Below, in pieces: positions 16,724 through 26,037 of a stretch of DNA of 35,489 bases (position 1 is the stretch's first letter; the number at the start of each line of letters is the position of its first letter). The notes under the pieces were generated by a model. The model was not told the origin of the DNA and did no database searches. It was given only the letters and a program-made list of their open reading frames with translations. Origin of the DNA: Vulcanimicrobiota bacterium (GTDB lineage: Bacteria > Vulcanimicrobiota > Xenobia > Xenobiales > JADMJV01); assembly GCA_023447635.1 (NCBI GenBank), contig JAEXNA010000151.1, positions 1 to 35,489 of the forward strand, read 5' to 3'. A program made the position numbers and the translations under genes.

Positions 16724-17734
16724 ATGTTGAACCCGGCACAGAGCGAGCAGTTCGCCAGATGGATTCCGAGCAGCTACGGCGAGGTCGAAGTCCAAGGCGA
16801 AGCCGCCCCAGCTCGAGTCGGAATCGTGGTGCCGGTATTCGGGCGTCCCCAATACGTCCGACGATGTCTCGAGAGCCTGGCGGGCAGCGACCTTCGGGAT
16901 TGCATTGTCTGTCTGGTGGACGAATCGGTCTCCGACCTCAGCCCCCCCGATTTTCCGGGATTCGAAGCCCTGTCCGGTCTCGACTCTCCCGGAGGAGACC
17001 TGGGTCCACTGCAGGGCAAGACCGTTCCCGAGATCGCGGCCCACGCCTTGGAGATGCCCGACTGCGTGGCTTTCAACAGCAACGGATGGCTGAAATCCCG
17101 ACTGCGCTTTCTACCCCGTCGTTCGCCGGGGCTGACGCTATACATCCGAAGCGACCGCGTGCCCACCCATTGGAGATGGTTCGCCCAACGCTTCGAACCC
17201 AGGCCGTGCCCCGAGACCAGCAACCTCGTCCGCAACTGGAACCCTCCGGGTGTGCGTTGTGTGAAGATCTTCAAGCGACGGCACGGCTCGATGTTTGACA
17301 GCCTGGCTCATGGTTGGCGACTGCTGGCCGAGGCCTACGGGTGCCCGCTATTGATGTCTCTGGATTCCGACACCCTGGTCAAGCGTGGTTGGGTGAAGCG
17401 GGTGGTCGATGTGTACGACCAGAATCGTCTGACCGTCGATAGCCCTATGCTGGTCACGGGATTCCACTCGCCAAATCATCGTACTCTCGGCACCAAGTCG
17501 ACGTTCCGGGTCAAGAAGAGTATGGGGGGGCTGAACATGCTCTTCGACCTGGAGACCTGGAAAGACCACGTCGAGCCCTGCCTCATCAATCTGCAATGGG
17601 ACTCTGAACTCTGCCGCAAGGTCAACGACGTCGGTGGCATCATGCTGGCCACGAGACCCTCGGTCGTCCAACACATCGGCCGCTTCGGCGTCTGGTCCGG
17701 CTTCTTCCGCTTCGACCGAGCCTGGGACTACTAG
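16724..17734 (+). CDS. Glycosyltransferase family 2-like protein
   Basis: Predicted GT-A fold sugar transferase, 336 residues from ATG 16724, preceded by an A/G-rich but weak ribosome site. The nucleotide-binding beta strand VGIVVPVFGRPQYVRRCLESL lies near residues 32-52 and is typical of family 2. The metal-binding motif is SLDSDT with Asp214 and Asp216. The middle (about 125-200) is Arg/Trp-rich and not like standard family 2, so it may bind an unusual acceptor. A Trp-rich C-terminus follows. There is no signal peptide or membrane segment. It converges on a second glycosyltransferase-like gene, so the pair may build one glycan or surface polysaccharide. Substrate unknown. Confidence 0.75.
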   Translation: MLNPAQSEQFARWIPSSYGEVEVQGEAAPARVGIVVPVFGRPQYVRRCLESLAGSDLRDCIVCLVDESVSDLSPPDFPGFEALSGLDSPGGDLGPLQGKTVPEIAAHALEMPDCVAFNSNGWLKSRLRFLPRRSPGLTLYIRSDRVPTHWRWFAQRFEPRPCPETSNLVRNWNPPGVRCVKIFKRRHGSMFDSLAHGWRLLAEAYGCPLLMSLDSDTLVKRGWVKRVVDVYDQNRLTVDSPMLVTGFHSPNHRTLGTKSTFRVKKSMGGLNMLFDLETWKDHVEPCLINLQWDSELCRKVNDVGGIMLATRPSVVQHIGRFGVWSGFFRFDRAWDY

Positions 17735-17822
17735 AGCGCCGGCGCAAACGCTTCTCGGTCAAGTTCTGGCGGGTAGGAATCAGAGCAGGTCGTGGCTGTG
17801 AAAGACGCGCTGAGATCTTCGT

Positions 17823-18596
17823 TCAATCTCGGAACCTCCGTCGGTTCCAGGCTCGTATTCCTAGCTGCCACAGCGAGGGGCTAGAGCGTGGCTTCTCCCA
17901 CTCCAGCGCTTCCGTTTTCACAGGATGGTACAAGGTGTCGGGCAACGCGAACGTCTCCGGCGCGTCGACCCAGTAAGCCCCCCGAGAGGGTCGCCAGACC
18001 ATGCTCCCGTCGCCCTCATCGCTTTGATGAGGCGCCTTGTGATAGTTCTTCCCCAGCCGAGCCGCAGGACACAGTGGCCCCGTCCCACCCAGGTCCTCGA
18101 CCTGAAACCCACCCCACAACGCCGAAGTCGGTACGGTGTACTCGTAGTGCCCGTGCCAGCGCCGCCGGTTCATCTCGTCGATGTACCAGAGAAGGAAGGG
18201 GCGAGAGAGCCGCATCACCGGGTGAAAAGCGCGATGCCAGAACGTTCGGGGGACGTCGGAAGGGGGGCGGGCGTGTTGCCAGTGCCACCATCGAGACGAC
18301 TGCTCGAACGGCAGCAGAGTGGTGCTCAGCAGGTCGGCGCGGTTGTCGACGAACTGATCGAAGAAGCGAGCCCACGACCCGGTGAAGTCGACATCGTACT
18401 CGATCGCCCAGACAAAGTCGGCCTTCAGCGCCTCGGCAGCTGGAAAGATGGCCACATCCATCAGCCCCATCTGCACCCCGCCGTTGTAGCGGAATTCGCG
18501 ATGGCGAGCCTTCATGCTCTGGCGCGCCGGGGTGTAGGCAAAGTCCAACTTCGGCTCGCAACCGTTGCCCGGATTGTAGCACTCGTGCCACTGCAC
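17823..18596 (-). CDS. Glycosyltransferase-like protein, start codon uncertain
   Basis: 257 residues from GTG 18596. The core FVWAIEYDVDFTGSWARFF has a DxD-like metal site after hydrophobic residues. Several Trp/Arg-rich stretches follow (RWWHWQHARPP, WYIDEMNRRRWHGHYEY). I read it as a nucleotide-sugar transferase of an uncharacterised group. The frame continues upstream with sequence that looks genuine (GLFLCHLRSPKIQAHFERLQ) for 30 or more codons, up to a TAG near 18770. That extension has no ATG, GTG or TTG. An ATC at 18686 sits 9 nt after GAGAGG, so a rare start codon or a mutated ATG is possible, with the protein then about 287 residues. Converges with the glycosyltransferase at 16724. 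Confidence 0.65.
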   Translation of the reverse strand: MQWHECYNPGNGCEPKLDFAYTPARQSMKARHREFRYNGGVQMGLMDVAIFPAAEALKADFVWAIEYDVDFTGSWARFFDQFVDNRADLLSTTLLPFEQSSRWWHWQHARPPSDVPRTFWHRAFHPVMRLSRPFLLWYIDEMNRRRWHGHYEYTVPTSALWGGFQVEDLGGTGPLCPAARLGKNYHKAPHQSDEGDGSMVWRPSRGAYWVDAPETFALPDTLYHPVKTEALEWEKPRSSPSLWQLGIRAWNRRRFRD

Positions 18597-18851
18597 CAGG
18601 CCCCGGGTCTCTGCCTGCAGCCGCTCGAAGTGAGCCTGAATTTTCGGGCTGCGCAGATGGCACAGAAATAAGCCGGCGGTCTTGATCGCGAGTATCCTCT
18701 CGAAGTTTCGACCTCCCTTACTCGCGCCCGCCGAGGAACCCTGGTTGCCTTTATCCCTCCTGCCGGCCTACAGCAGACACCAGAGGATGGCCCCCGGATA
18801 GACTTTGCTTAAAGTGCATAAGCGAGCCCTGTCTTCGGGTATTGTAGGAAT

Positions 18852-19379
18852 ATGAGTAAACGAAGCGCCCCCCTGATTCTGTCTTTAGCTCTTCTGCTTT
18901 CCAGCCTGGCGGTATGGAAACAGGTCGACCAGCACTTCGCCCCGGATCAGCAGCCTGCGCCGCCTCCGGTCGCGGTCGCCGTCGCGGCCACTCCCGCGCC
19001 GCTACCTCAGGAGCGACTGGCCGACGAGACGATCCAGGTAGTCGACTCGCGCGAGCACCAGATCGAAGGCGTCTGGGAGCAATACAGCATCGAAGGCGAC
19101 AAGCGCCAGTTCATGGCCCGACTTCAGATGACCCGACAGGGCGACGGCTACCTGGCTACGCCGGTCGAGTTCTCGCCCGACACCTACCCTCAGAAGCCGT
19201 ACCGCTCCTACGACCACGCTTACGCCAACGGCGTCTGGACTTTCAAAGAGGACTGGGGTCCCACCTCGGTGGGCGAGTTTGTGCTAGAGAAGCAGCCGAA
19301 CGGCCAGTTCGAAGGCACCGCTCGCTACGCCGGCCGGGAGTTCGGCATCGACACCGTCTTCGTCAAAGTCGCCGACTAG
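18852..19379 (+). CDS. Small exported protein of unknown function
   Basis: 175 residues from ATG 18852. Residues about 6-23 are hydrophobic (LILSLALLLSSLAVW) after a basic start, so the protein is anchored in or exported across the inner membrane. A Pro/Ala-rich linker (about 33-53) leads to a compact domain of about 110 residues rich in aromatic and charged residues. Its patterns, EGVWEQYSIEGDKRQF and GVWTFKEDWGP, suggest a small beta-barrel or lipocalin-like fold that I cannot assign. Convergent with the Het-C-like gene; a strong hairpin separates them. No relation to its neighbours is evident. Confidence 0.75.
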   Translation: MSKRSAPLILSLALLLSSLAVWKQVDQHFAPDQQPAPPPVAVAVAATPAPLPQERLADETIQVVDSREHQIEGVWEQYSIEGDKRQFMARLQMTRQGDGYLATPVEFSPDTYPQKPYRSYDHAYANGVWTFKEDWGPTSVGEFVLEKQPNGQFEGTARYAGREFGIDTVFVKVAD

Positions 19380-19390
19380 TACCGGCGAGC

Positions 19391-19431
19391 GCTGGCGAGG
19401 GTGACAACGCGACGTTGCTACCCTCGCCAGC
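19391..19431. terminator. Long hairpin between convergent genes
   Basis: Perfect 12-bp arms GCTGGCGAGGGT (19391-19402) and ACCCTCGCCAGC (19420-19431), with an inner 5-bp stem (CAACG/CGTTG). It lies 11 bp after the rightward stop and 37 bp from the leftward stop, the place for a bidirectional terminator. No T tract follows, so it may act with Rho or as an mRNA 3' end stabiliser. Confidence 0.65.
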
Positions 19432-19468
19432 AGCAATCTTGCCCGTCTCCCCAGCGCAACGCTAAAAA

Positions 19469-20929
19469 CTACCGCCGTCGAGCGCGGGCCGGCCGAGATC
19501 CGTCGCCCTGCAAGTACTCCCGCAGCCACTTCGGCGGCGACCATCCGCCCCTCGGCACATCCAGCACCAACCGCAACTGACCGCCGGCACGCAAACGCGG
19601 AGCCAGGTTGGTGCCCGTCGGGACAGCGATCGCCGACTGCTCGGTCAGACGCACGTCGCCCCGCGAGTGGAACAGCAGACGGCGCACGTTTTCTAACTCG
19701 TGCGGAATCGTGACCACCGCCTCCCACTGCCCCTTGCCGCTGGCATCGCCCAGCGGCTTCAGCTTGACCAGAGTTCGCGAACTGCCGTACAGGTTGGCTT
19801 GAAAAGAGACGCGGAAGGTTTTGCTGCCGTCGTCGCGCTCCATCTTCAACTCGCTCACACCCTCCGAGTTAAAGCGGTGCCCCCTGGCCTCCGGCTGGGT
19901 CAGTCGGGTGAACAGCGCCACCGCCTCGCGAGCACCGCGCTGGCTCCAGCGCGACGGGCGCATGGTCAAGCGGACCGTCAACTCCAAAGAGTTGGAAAGC
20001 CGTAACTCTCCATCCTCCAGCACGATCGTCACCGGCCCCGCGTCCTTGGGGTCAGCGGGAAAACTCGAAGCCCAGCCCTCTTTCAAAAGCCTGGCAAGCG
20101 CCTTCCCCTGCCCCTTGAACTCGTCTTCCAACTCGTCCTCGATCAGCCCCCACTGGCGCGCCGTATCCCGCGTCGCCAGCGAAACCGCCATCTCGAACAA
20201 GGTCGGCCCCCCCTCCACCCAGCGTAAAGCCCCCGCCGCATACTCCGGGTTGTCCTTGGCCAGATTCAGGTGGCTCATCCCCTTGCTGGGATTGGCCGCC
20301 GCCTCGATACGCTCCCGAGGAGCCATGGCGGCCAACTCTTCCACCGAGTAGAAGCCGTGACCAAAGGCGCGCTCGTAACGCTCCGGGTTGGTCACCTCAC
20401 CGGGCGGCAGATAGTTGTTCAGCGTATACGGGCTCAGCACCGAGAAGGGAAAGTCGTCGAACTCTTCCGGGGCCAACTCGACCGGAGCGTCCGGGTTCAT
20501 CGTCAGGCTCTTCTCGATCCAGTTGGTATGAGCGTAGAAGTCCTGGACCGTGTGCAAGAACTCGCCGAAGTCGATCAGCGTCTGCCGGTAGACCTGGTAG
20601 TCTTCCCGAGCCCGGCCCGCCCCCTCCACGATCTCCTCGAATTTGTCTTCCATAAAATCTTCCGACTCGTCAAAAGTGTTGTCCGTAAAGTGACGCCGGT
20701 CGTCGGAGAACTCGTCCGTGTAGAACTTGTCCATGGAGACATTGCCCAGAGCGATCCAGTGCAGACTCTCTTTCGAGAACCCCACGGGGCGCAAGGCGTT
20801 CTCCGTGATCCGGGTGTGGTAGGCGCCGCCGAAAAAGTCGAGGCTGGAAAAGGCCAGGGTCGAGGGGGTGACGGCCAGCGTCAGGGCGAGCATGGCCGAG
20901 GCAGCGGCGCGGCGGAATCGAGAGGGCAT
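19469..20929 (-). CDS. Secreted Het-C/VWA7 N-terminal-like protein
   Basis: 486 residues from ATG 20929 with a signal peptide of about 26 residues (ending near STLAFS). Residues 36-140 carry the motif set of the Het-C/VWA7 N-terminal family: His38 in AYHTRITENAL, RHFTDN with His80 and Asp83, and HTVQDFYAHTNWIE with His126, Asp130 and His134. In this fold, related to zinc-dependent phospholipase C and S1/P1 nuclease, such His/Asp residues bind metal, so a secreted hydrolase is possible. The C-terminal half (about 290-480) is beta-rich, with repeated statements of the type LRLSNSLELTVRLTM, and ends in a basic tail. Animal and bacterial relatives often have a VWA domain next; none is visible here. 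Substrate unknown. Confidence 0.75.
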   Translation of the reverse strand: MPSRFRRAAASAMLALTLAVTPSTLAFSSLDFFGGAYHTRITENALRPVGFSKESLHWIALGNVSMDKFYTDEFSDDRRHFTDNTFDESEDFMEDKFEEIVEGAGRAREDYQVYRQTLIDFGEFLHTVQDFYAHTNWIEKSLTMNPDAPVELAPEEFDDFPFSVLSPYTLNNYLPPGEVTNPERYERAFGHGFYSVEELAAMAPRERIEAAANPSKGMSHLNLAKDNPEYAAGALRWVEGGPTLFEMAVSLATRDTARQWGLIEDELEDEFKGQGKALARLLKEGWASSFPADPKDAGPVTIVLEDGELRLSNSLELTVRLTMRPSRWSQRGAREAVALFTRLTQPEARGHRFNSEGVSELKMERDDGSKTFRVSFQANLYGSSRTLVKLKPLGDASGKGQWEAVVTIPHELENVRRLLFHSRGDVRLTEQSAIAVPTGTNLAPRLRAGGQLRLVLDVPRGGWSPPKWLREYLQGDGSRPARARRR

Positions 20930-21002
20930 TTCTGAGGAGGGGTATTTCCTTGATGAGAGGTTTCTAATCTTATACTCGACTCTCAGACTCAGTTTCCTGG
21001 GC

Positions 21003-21029
21003 TTGACGGCAAATCTGGTAAATGATAAT
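21003..21029 (+). promoter_or_regulatory. Putative promoter of the CobW-type gene
   Basis: TTGACG (21003-21008) is a good -35 box and GATAAT (21024-21029) a good -10 box, with a short 15-bp spacer. Transcription would start about 21036, leaving only a few bases before ATG 21041, so the mRNA would be leaderless. The -10 lies within the palindromic operator. Confidence 0.5.
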
Positions 21030-21039
21030 CAATTATCAT
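21022..21039. promoter_or_regulatory. Zur/Fur-like operator
   Basis: Perfect palindrome: ATGATAAT (21022-21029), CA, ATTATCAT (21032-21039), ending one base before the ATG. Its AT-rich TGATAAT/ATTATCA arms resemble Fur-family (Zur, Fur) boxes and stand out in GC-rich DNA. Position over the -10 and start codon predicts repression by a metal-bound regulator. CobW/ZNG1-type genes are commonly under Zur, so zinc starvation is the likely inducer. Confidence 0.75.
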
Positions 21040-21040
21040 A

Positions 21041-22264
<1,224 letters not shown>

Positions 22265-22302
22265 CGTTTGACAGGTCCCGCCGCGGGACGTTCAATGAAG
22301 AG

Positions 22303-22929
22303 GTGAACACGTCGTACACCCAAGTAGACCATTTTATCGGCGCGACGGATTGGAGCGGATACCTCTCCCTCCTCGAGGCTCTCCAGGGGCCTCGCGTTAG
22401 GGTGACCTTCGATCGTGGTCGGGTTGAGCTTCGGAACACGTCCTATAAGCACGAGAGAGTCAGAACGCTTTTTCACCAGATGGTGAACTTTGTTTGCTTC
22501 GAGAGAGAGGTCGACTTTTGGGACCTTGGTTCCAGGAATTATCACGACCAGACGATCGAGCGCGGCTTCGAGCCGGACGAGTGGTACTTCTTCTCTCCCA
22601 GACTCGAGGAACTCGACGGGCTTCAGGGGCCAGAAACTCCCCGCCCTGATCTGGTCATCGAGGTCGAGGTCAGCGCTAGCGCCCTCAACCGTTTGGATAT
22701 CTTCGCCGCCTTCGGCGTGCCAGAGGTTTGGCGCTACACCAGCCAGGACACCGTCGTCGTCCTGATTCTGGAGGGAGGAGGGTACAGGGAGGTGACCCAC
22801 AGCCGCTTCTTACCCTTCCTGCCTCCAACCGTCATCGCCGAGTTTATCGCAAAAGGCCTGGAGTCCAGCAACACTCGTCTCTGGCTGAAAGAGATCCGCG
22901 AATGGCTGCTCGAACACCCCAGCGAGTAG
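22303..22929 (+). CDS. Uma2-family (DUF820) putative restriction endonuclease
   Basis: 208 residues from GTG 22303, 38 bp after the GTPase gene. The frame is open further upstream, but that part overlaps the GTPase and is a shadow. Uma2 proteins have a PD-(D/E)xK nuclease fold and occur in large lineage-specific families; few have a known role. Here Glu42 (RVELRN), His50, Asp92 (PDEWYF), Asp116 and Glu120 (RPDLVIEVEVSAS) and LDIFAAFGVPEVWRY fit the subfamily that has Arg rather than Lys before the last motif. Possibly co-transcribed with the GTPase and so indirectly metal-controlled. No methyltransferase partner is present. Confidence 0.8.
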   Translation: MNTSYTQVDHFIGATDWSGYLSLLEALQGPRVRVTFDRGRVELRNTSYKHERVRTLFHQMVNFVCFEREVDFWDLGSRNYHDQTIERGFEPDEWYFFSPRLEELDGLQGPETPRPDLVIEVEVSASALNRLDIFAAFGVPEVWRYTSQDTVVVLILEGGGYREVTHSRFLPFLPPTVIAEFIAKGLESSNTRLWLKEIREWLLEHPSE

Positions 22930-22980
22930 CGGCCAGAGACAAGGCGGGGAGTCTCGACGTCGCCGTCGAAGTCAAATCCT

Positions 22981-23559
22981 ATGCTGATCACTAACGCGCG
23001 CACTAAGCTGTGGTCCCGCGAAGAGTTCCATCGTCTCTACGATAGCGGCTTCTTCGGGCCAGAGGAACGTGTCGAGTTGATCGAAGGAGAGATTGTCGTC
23101 ATGGCGCCCGCAGGCCCCGAACACACCGACCCGATCAAATACGGCACTAAAACCCTGGTCAAGCTCTACGGCGAGACGCACGACGTGGCCGTCCAGCTCC
23201 CCCTGGACTTGGGCCAGATCAGCGAACCTCAGCCGGACTTCGCGCTCATCCCCGTAGGGTCGGTCCCTCGTGGCCAGATCGCCACCACGGCGGATCTTAT
23301 CATCGAGGTCTCCTACTCCTCGCTGGCCTTCGACAAGAAAGAGAAGCTCGCGCTCTACGCCCGTGCCGGGGTCCCGGAGTACTGGGTTATCGACACGGTA
23401 AACCGCCGCGTCGAGGTCTACCGCGAACCGGCAGCGGTAGGGGAGAGCTTCGGTTACCTCGGCCATCAAGCTTACGGGCCAAACGACAGCATCGCTCCTC
23501 TTCTTCTAGCAGGGCCGCCCTGTCCAATGGTCGACTTCCTCGGCCCGGAGCCGACCTGA
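22981..23559 (+). CDS. Uma2-family (DUF820) putative restriction endonuclease
   Basis: 192 residues from ATG 22981, 51 bp after the other Uma2 gene; the ribosome site is poor. It matches the standard form of the family. VELIEGEIVVMAP (Glu32, Glu35) is followed by His48 and Asp86 in PQPDFALI. Glu109 lies in LIIEVSYSS, Asp118 and Lys119/120/122 in FDKKEKLALYA, and then comes GVPEYWVIDT. All catalytic-type residues of the PD-(D/E)xK core are present. The two Uma2 genes are clearly different subfamilies, not a recent duplication. Function in the cell unknown. Confidence 0.85.
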   Translation: MLITNARTKLWSREEFHRLYDSGFFGPEERVELIEGEIVVMAPAGPEHTDPIKYGTKTLVKLYGETHDVAVQLPLDLGQISEPQPDFALIPVGSVPRGQIATTADLIIEVSYSSLAFDKKEKLALYARAGVPEYWVIDTVNRRVEVYREPAAVGESFGYLGHQAYGPNDSIAPLLLAGPPCPMVDFLGPEPT

Positions 23560-23577
23560 CCCGCGGCGAACGCGCGA

Positions 23578-23617
23578 TATAAAAATAAGTGGGCCACAGC
23601 CGAAGCCACAGCCCACT
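23578..23617 (-). terminator. Intrinsic terminator, leftward only
   Basis: In minus-strand RNA, 23617-23588 folds into a 13-bp stem (AGTGGGCTGTGGC / GCTGTGGCCCACT, four G-U pairs) with a UUCG loop, followed by UUAUUUUUAU. In the other direction the inner stem fails and no T run follows. It therefore implies a leftward transcript coming from the repeat region at 23621-24116. Confidence 0.7.
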
Positions 23618-23709
23618 CACTTACCAAACGCATCCCACTTCGCAGACCTCAACGACCCGTCCCTCAGGGAAATCCCCGATAAATCCACCCATCAAGTCCC
23701 CGCCCCGCC

Positions 23710-24020
23710 CAGCTTGGCCCCCCATCGGCCCCCGCTCCAAACCAAACCGCGCGGCGTCAAACCAGCGATTCCCGGCATCAAACCAATGATTTCCGGCGTG
23801 TAAGCCCGCCAACCCTGGCGTCAAACCCGCAATCGACGGCGTCAAACCGCGAAACTCGGCGTGACGCTGCACCCAGCTTGGGCCCCCGCTCCAAACCGAA
23901 CCGCGCGGCGTCAAACCAGCGATTCCCGGCATCAAACCGACGAATTCCGGCGTGCAAGCCCGCCAATCCCGGCGTCAAACCCGCAATCGCCGGCGTCAAA
24001 CCGCGAAACTCGGCGTAACG
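23710..24020. repeat. 21-bp repeats in a ~154-bp tandem duplication
   Basis: Two blocks of five 21-bp units each (23751-23855 and 23905-24009), consensus close to CCGGCGTCAAACCNGCRAATY. Each block is preceded by a similar spacer beginning CAGCTTGG (23710 and 23874). The block offset is 154 bp, not a multiple of three. On the minus strand each block encodes the same 7-residue repeats (GLTPxIA, WFDAGNR), in two different frames: one starts at ATG 24116, the other ends at 23621, just before the leftward terminator. This may be a repeat-protein gene broken by the duplication, or a structured RNA. There are no spacers, so it is not a CRISPR array. Confidence 0.75.
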
Positions 24021-24141
24021 CGGCGCCCACCCGCTCCAAGCCAAGCCCCCGCGCGCCTCTCCAACACTCCGTTTCGGTAATACGTCTCCGCGTTCACAGG
24101 CTTTTAACGCTTCCATAACGCTCCCGACCTACATTGAACTC

Positions 24142-24483
24142 GTGAACACCACGGCTCGACATATCCTTCTGCTGGCCCTCTTCTGGCTGCTGGCTTGCGG
24201 AGCGGCTTTCGCCCAGCAAGACAGCGCCATGGCCAACGAAGAGTTCTGTGGTCCCGCCAAGCAGGAGATCCGCTGCCCGAAAACCTCGGCCAGCACCTGT
24301 GTCTGCTACCTGAAAAGCAAAGCCAGCCAGGCCGAGATGCAGCTCAAGGAAGTGACCCGCTCGGTCGCCATCATCAAGCTCCCTCGCCCCGCGCGTCGCT
24401 GCCTCGTGTTGCCTCAGACCGAGCAACTCCCCATCGCCACCCTTTTCGCTGAATCCGTCCCCACCCGCCCTCCTCGTTCGTAG
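24142..24483 (+). CDS. Small secreted cysteine-containing protein
   Basis: 113 residues from GTG 24142. Residues 7-24 form a signal peptide (LLLALFWLLACGAAFAQ) with likely cleavage after AFA. The mature part carries five Cys in the pattern FCGP, IRCP, CVC and RRC, enough for two disulfides, and ends in a Pro/Arg-rich tail. No family recognised. It is followed by the His-rich protein gene in the same direction. The region upstream is the 21-bp repeat block, so its promoter is probably between 24060 and 24140. Confidence 0.6.
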   Translation: MNTTARHILLLALFWLLACGAAFAQQDSAMANEEFCGPAKQEIRCPKTSASTCVCYLKSKASQAEMQLKEVTRSVAIIKLPRPARRCLVLPQTEQLPIATLFAESVPTRPPRS

Positions 24484-24618
24484 CTCTTGACACGTCGGCC
24501 CCGATGCCGACGTGCGCCCGCATCCCCTTTGGAGTCGCTCCCGCAGCCGCTCCAACCGCCGGAGCCTCGCGCTCCCCATGATGCCCCCGAGCTACCCATA
24601 AACGAGGAGATTCCCCCG

Positions 24619-25320
24619 ATGCTGATTCAAAACGGAGCCGCTTGCTCGGCCCTTCACCGCCCCGCCACACCCGCCGCTGCCCCTAAGGCGCACGGCGAGC
24701 ACGACCACGCCCCCGCTCACGGCTCTCCCCTGATCCCGATGGAAGCCGTTCACATCGCCCACGACGTCGCCATGATCGGCATGAGCCTCCCCCTCGGTGG
24801 CGGACACGGCGCTCACGGAATGCACGGCGGCCACGCCGGCCACGACGCCATGATGGGCGACATCTGCGGCACGCCTCCTAAACCCGGAACTTTTGATGCC
24901 TTCACCAACGGCAGCATCGGCCACCAGGGAATGACCCTGCTCAGCGCCGCCGCCGCCGCTGGCGCCACCTACCACGGCGTGCAGCATCTGCAGCACGGAC
25001 ACATCGCCCACGGCGTCAACCATATCCTGATGGGAGCCGGAAGCGGAGCCATGGCCGCCGCGATGGCCACCGGCAGCGGAGCACTCCACACCGCCTCTTC
25101 TGTCCTGATGGGAGCCCACGGCGCGATGGAAGTCGGCCTCGGCGTGCAGGCGTTCGTGAACGCCAAAGACGCTAAAGGCAAAGCGATGGCCGCCACCACC
25201 GCCATCCACGGCGCCTGCCTGGCCGGAGCTCAGATGACCTCCAACGCCCTCTTCACCATCCCGCTCTACCGGGGAATGGGCGCCGCGACCGCCGTACAGG
25301 TCGCCCTCAAGCACTCGTAG
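24619..25320 (+). CDS. His/Ala/Gly-rich glycine-zipper protein
   Basis: 233 residues from ATG 24619, chosen because GAGGAG lies 9 bp upstream; the frame is open 44 codons further, but that part is Pro/Arg-rich and unlike the rest. It contains 23 His (about 10 percent), many in GxHGxHG runs at residues about 24-75 and 116-135, which suggests metal binding. Alternating Ala/Gly/Met stretches (AGSGAMAAAMATGSGA) look like packed membrane or oligomer-forming helices. No signal peptide. First of three successive Ala/Gly-rich genes ending at the terminator at 26825. Function unknown. Confidence 0.7.
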   Translation: MLIQNGAACSALHRPATPAAAPKAHGEHDHAPAHGSPLIPMEAVHIAHDVAMIGMSLPLGGGHGAHGMHGGHAGHDAMMGDICGTPPKPGTFDAFTNGSIGHQGMTLLSAAAAAGATYHGVQHLQHGHIAHGVNHILMGAGSGAMAAAMATGSGALHTASSVLMGAHGAMEVGLGVQAFVNAKDAKGKAMAATTAIHGACLAGAQMTSNALFTIPLYRGMGAATAVQVALKHS

Positions 25321-25519
25321 CCACTCCTAAGCACTCCCGGCTCCAACGAGCTTCCTAACCTTTCCTACTCACACCCCGCGCACCGCGCAGTCGGGCCTTC
25401 TCTGGCCGACCGTTCCGCCAGGCACGCTAGCCTGCTCGCGCCCTCCAACCCCCTTCCACCGAACCACCTCTGGTTCACCCTGCCCAAAAACTAACTTTAC
25501 ATACTCCAAGGAGATCCCC

Positions 25520-25969
25520 ATGAACATTCAAACCAGCCACAGCTTCCGTCCCACCCTCGCCGCCGCCGCACCCGCCGCCAAGGCCCCGGAAGCCGCCGAG
25601 CCCGCGCCCGCGCCCGTCGAAAGCTTCCTCCCCAGCCCCGCCGCCGACGAAGGACTGCTCAAAGGCCCCCTCGGACGCGCCGTCTACGGAGCCGCACTGT
25701 ACGGCCTGCCCGCCCTGGCTGGAGCCACCATGGGGATCAACGGAGTCCTCCCCGGAGCCGCCATCGGAGCCGGAATTGGAGCCGCCACGCACTTGCAGAG
25801 CGGCAGCCAGGCCGGCATCTTCGCCGCCACCGGCGCCGTAACCGGAGGCGCCGCCGCCTACATCGGCTTCCTCGGAGCCTCCGTCGGCTTCGGAGTCCCC
25901 GCCGCCGCTGTCGCCGCCGTGGTCGGCGCCGGCACCCAGGCGCTCTTCGCCCTCACCCAGGAACGCTAG
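25520..25969 (+). CDS. Small glycine-zipper protein
   Basis: 149 residues from ATG 25520 with an excellent AAGGAG ribosome site. The N-terminal 45 residues are Ala/Pro-rich and disordered, ending in VESFLPSP. The remainder is hydrophobic with repeated Gly/Ala spacing (GAAIGAGIGAATH, GAVTGGAAAYIGFLGASVGFG), typical of glycine-zipper membrane helices. No signal peptide or catalytic motif. It shares the start MNI and the xESFxPS motif with the next gene, so the two are diverged paralogues. Nothing in the context tells its role. Confidence 0.75.
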   Translation: MNIQTSHSFRPTLAAAAPAAKAPEAAEPAPAPVESFLPSPAADEGLLKGPLGRAVYGAALYGLPALAGATMGINGVLPGAAIGAGIGAATHLQSGSQAGIFAATGAVTGGAAAYIGFLGASVGFGVPAAAVAAVVGAGTQALFALTQER

Positions 25970-26037
25970 AGCCTCCACCTCTCCCACTCCCCTCATAAAC
26001 TCAAAAACTTCCAAAAATCCGAAAGGCCCCTAAAATC

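Noticed and set aside
23710..24020. CRISPR array
   Set aside because: The 21-bp units are directly adjacent with no unique spacers, are imperfect, and encode a heptapeptide pattern; no cas genes are near.
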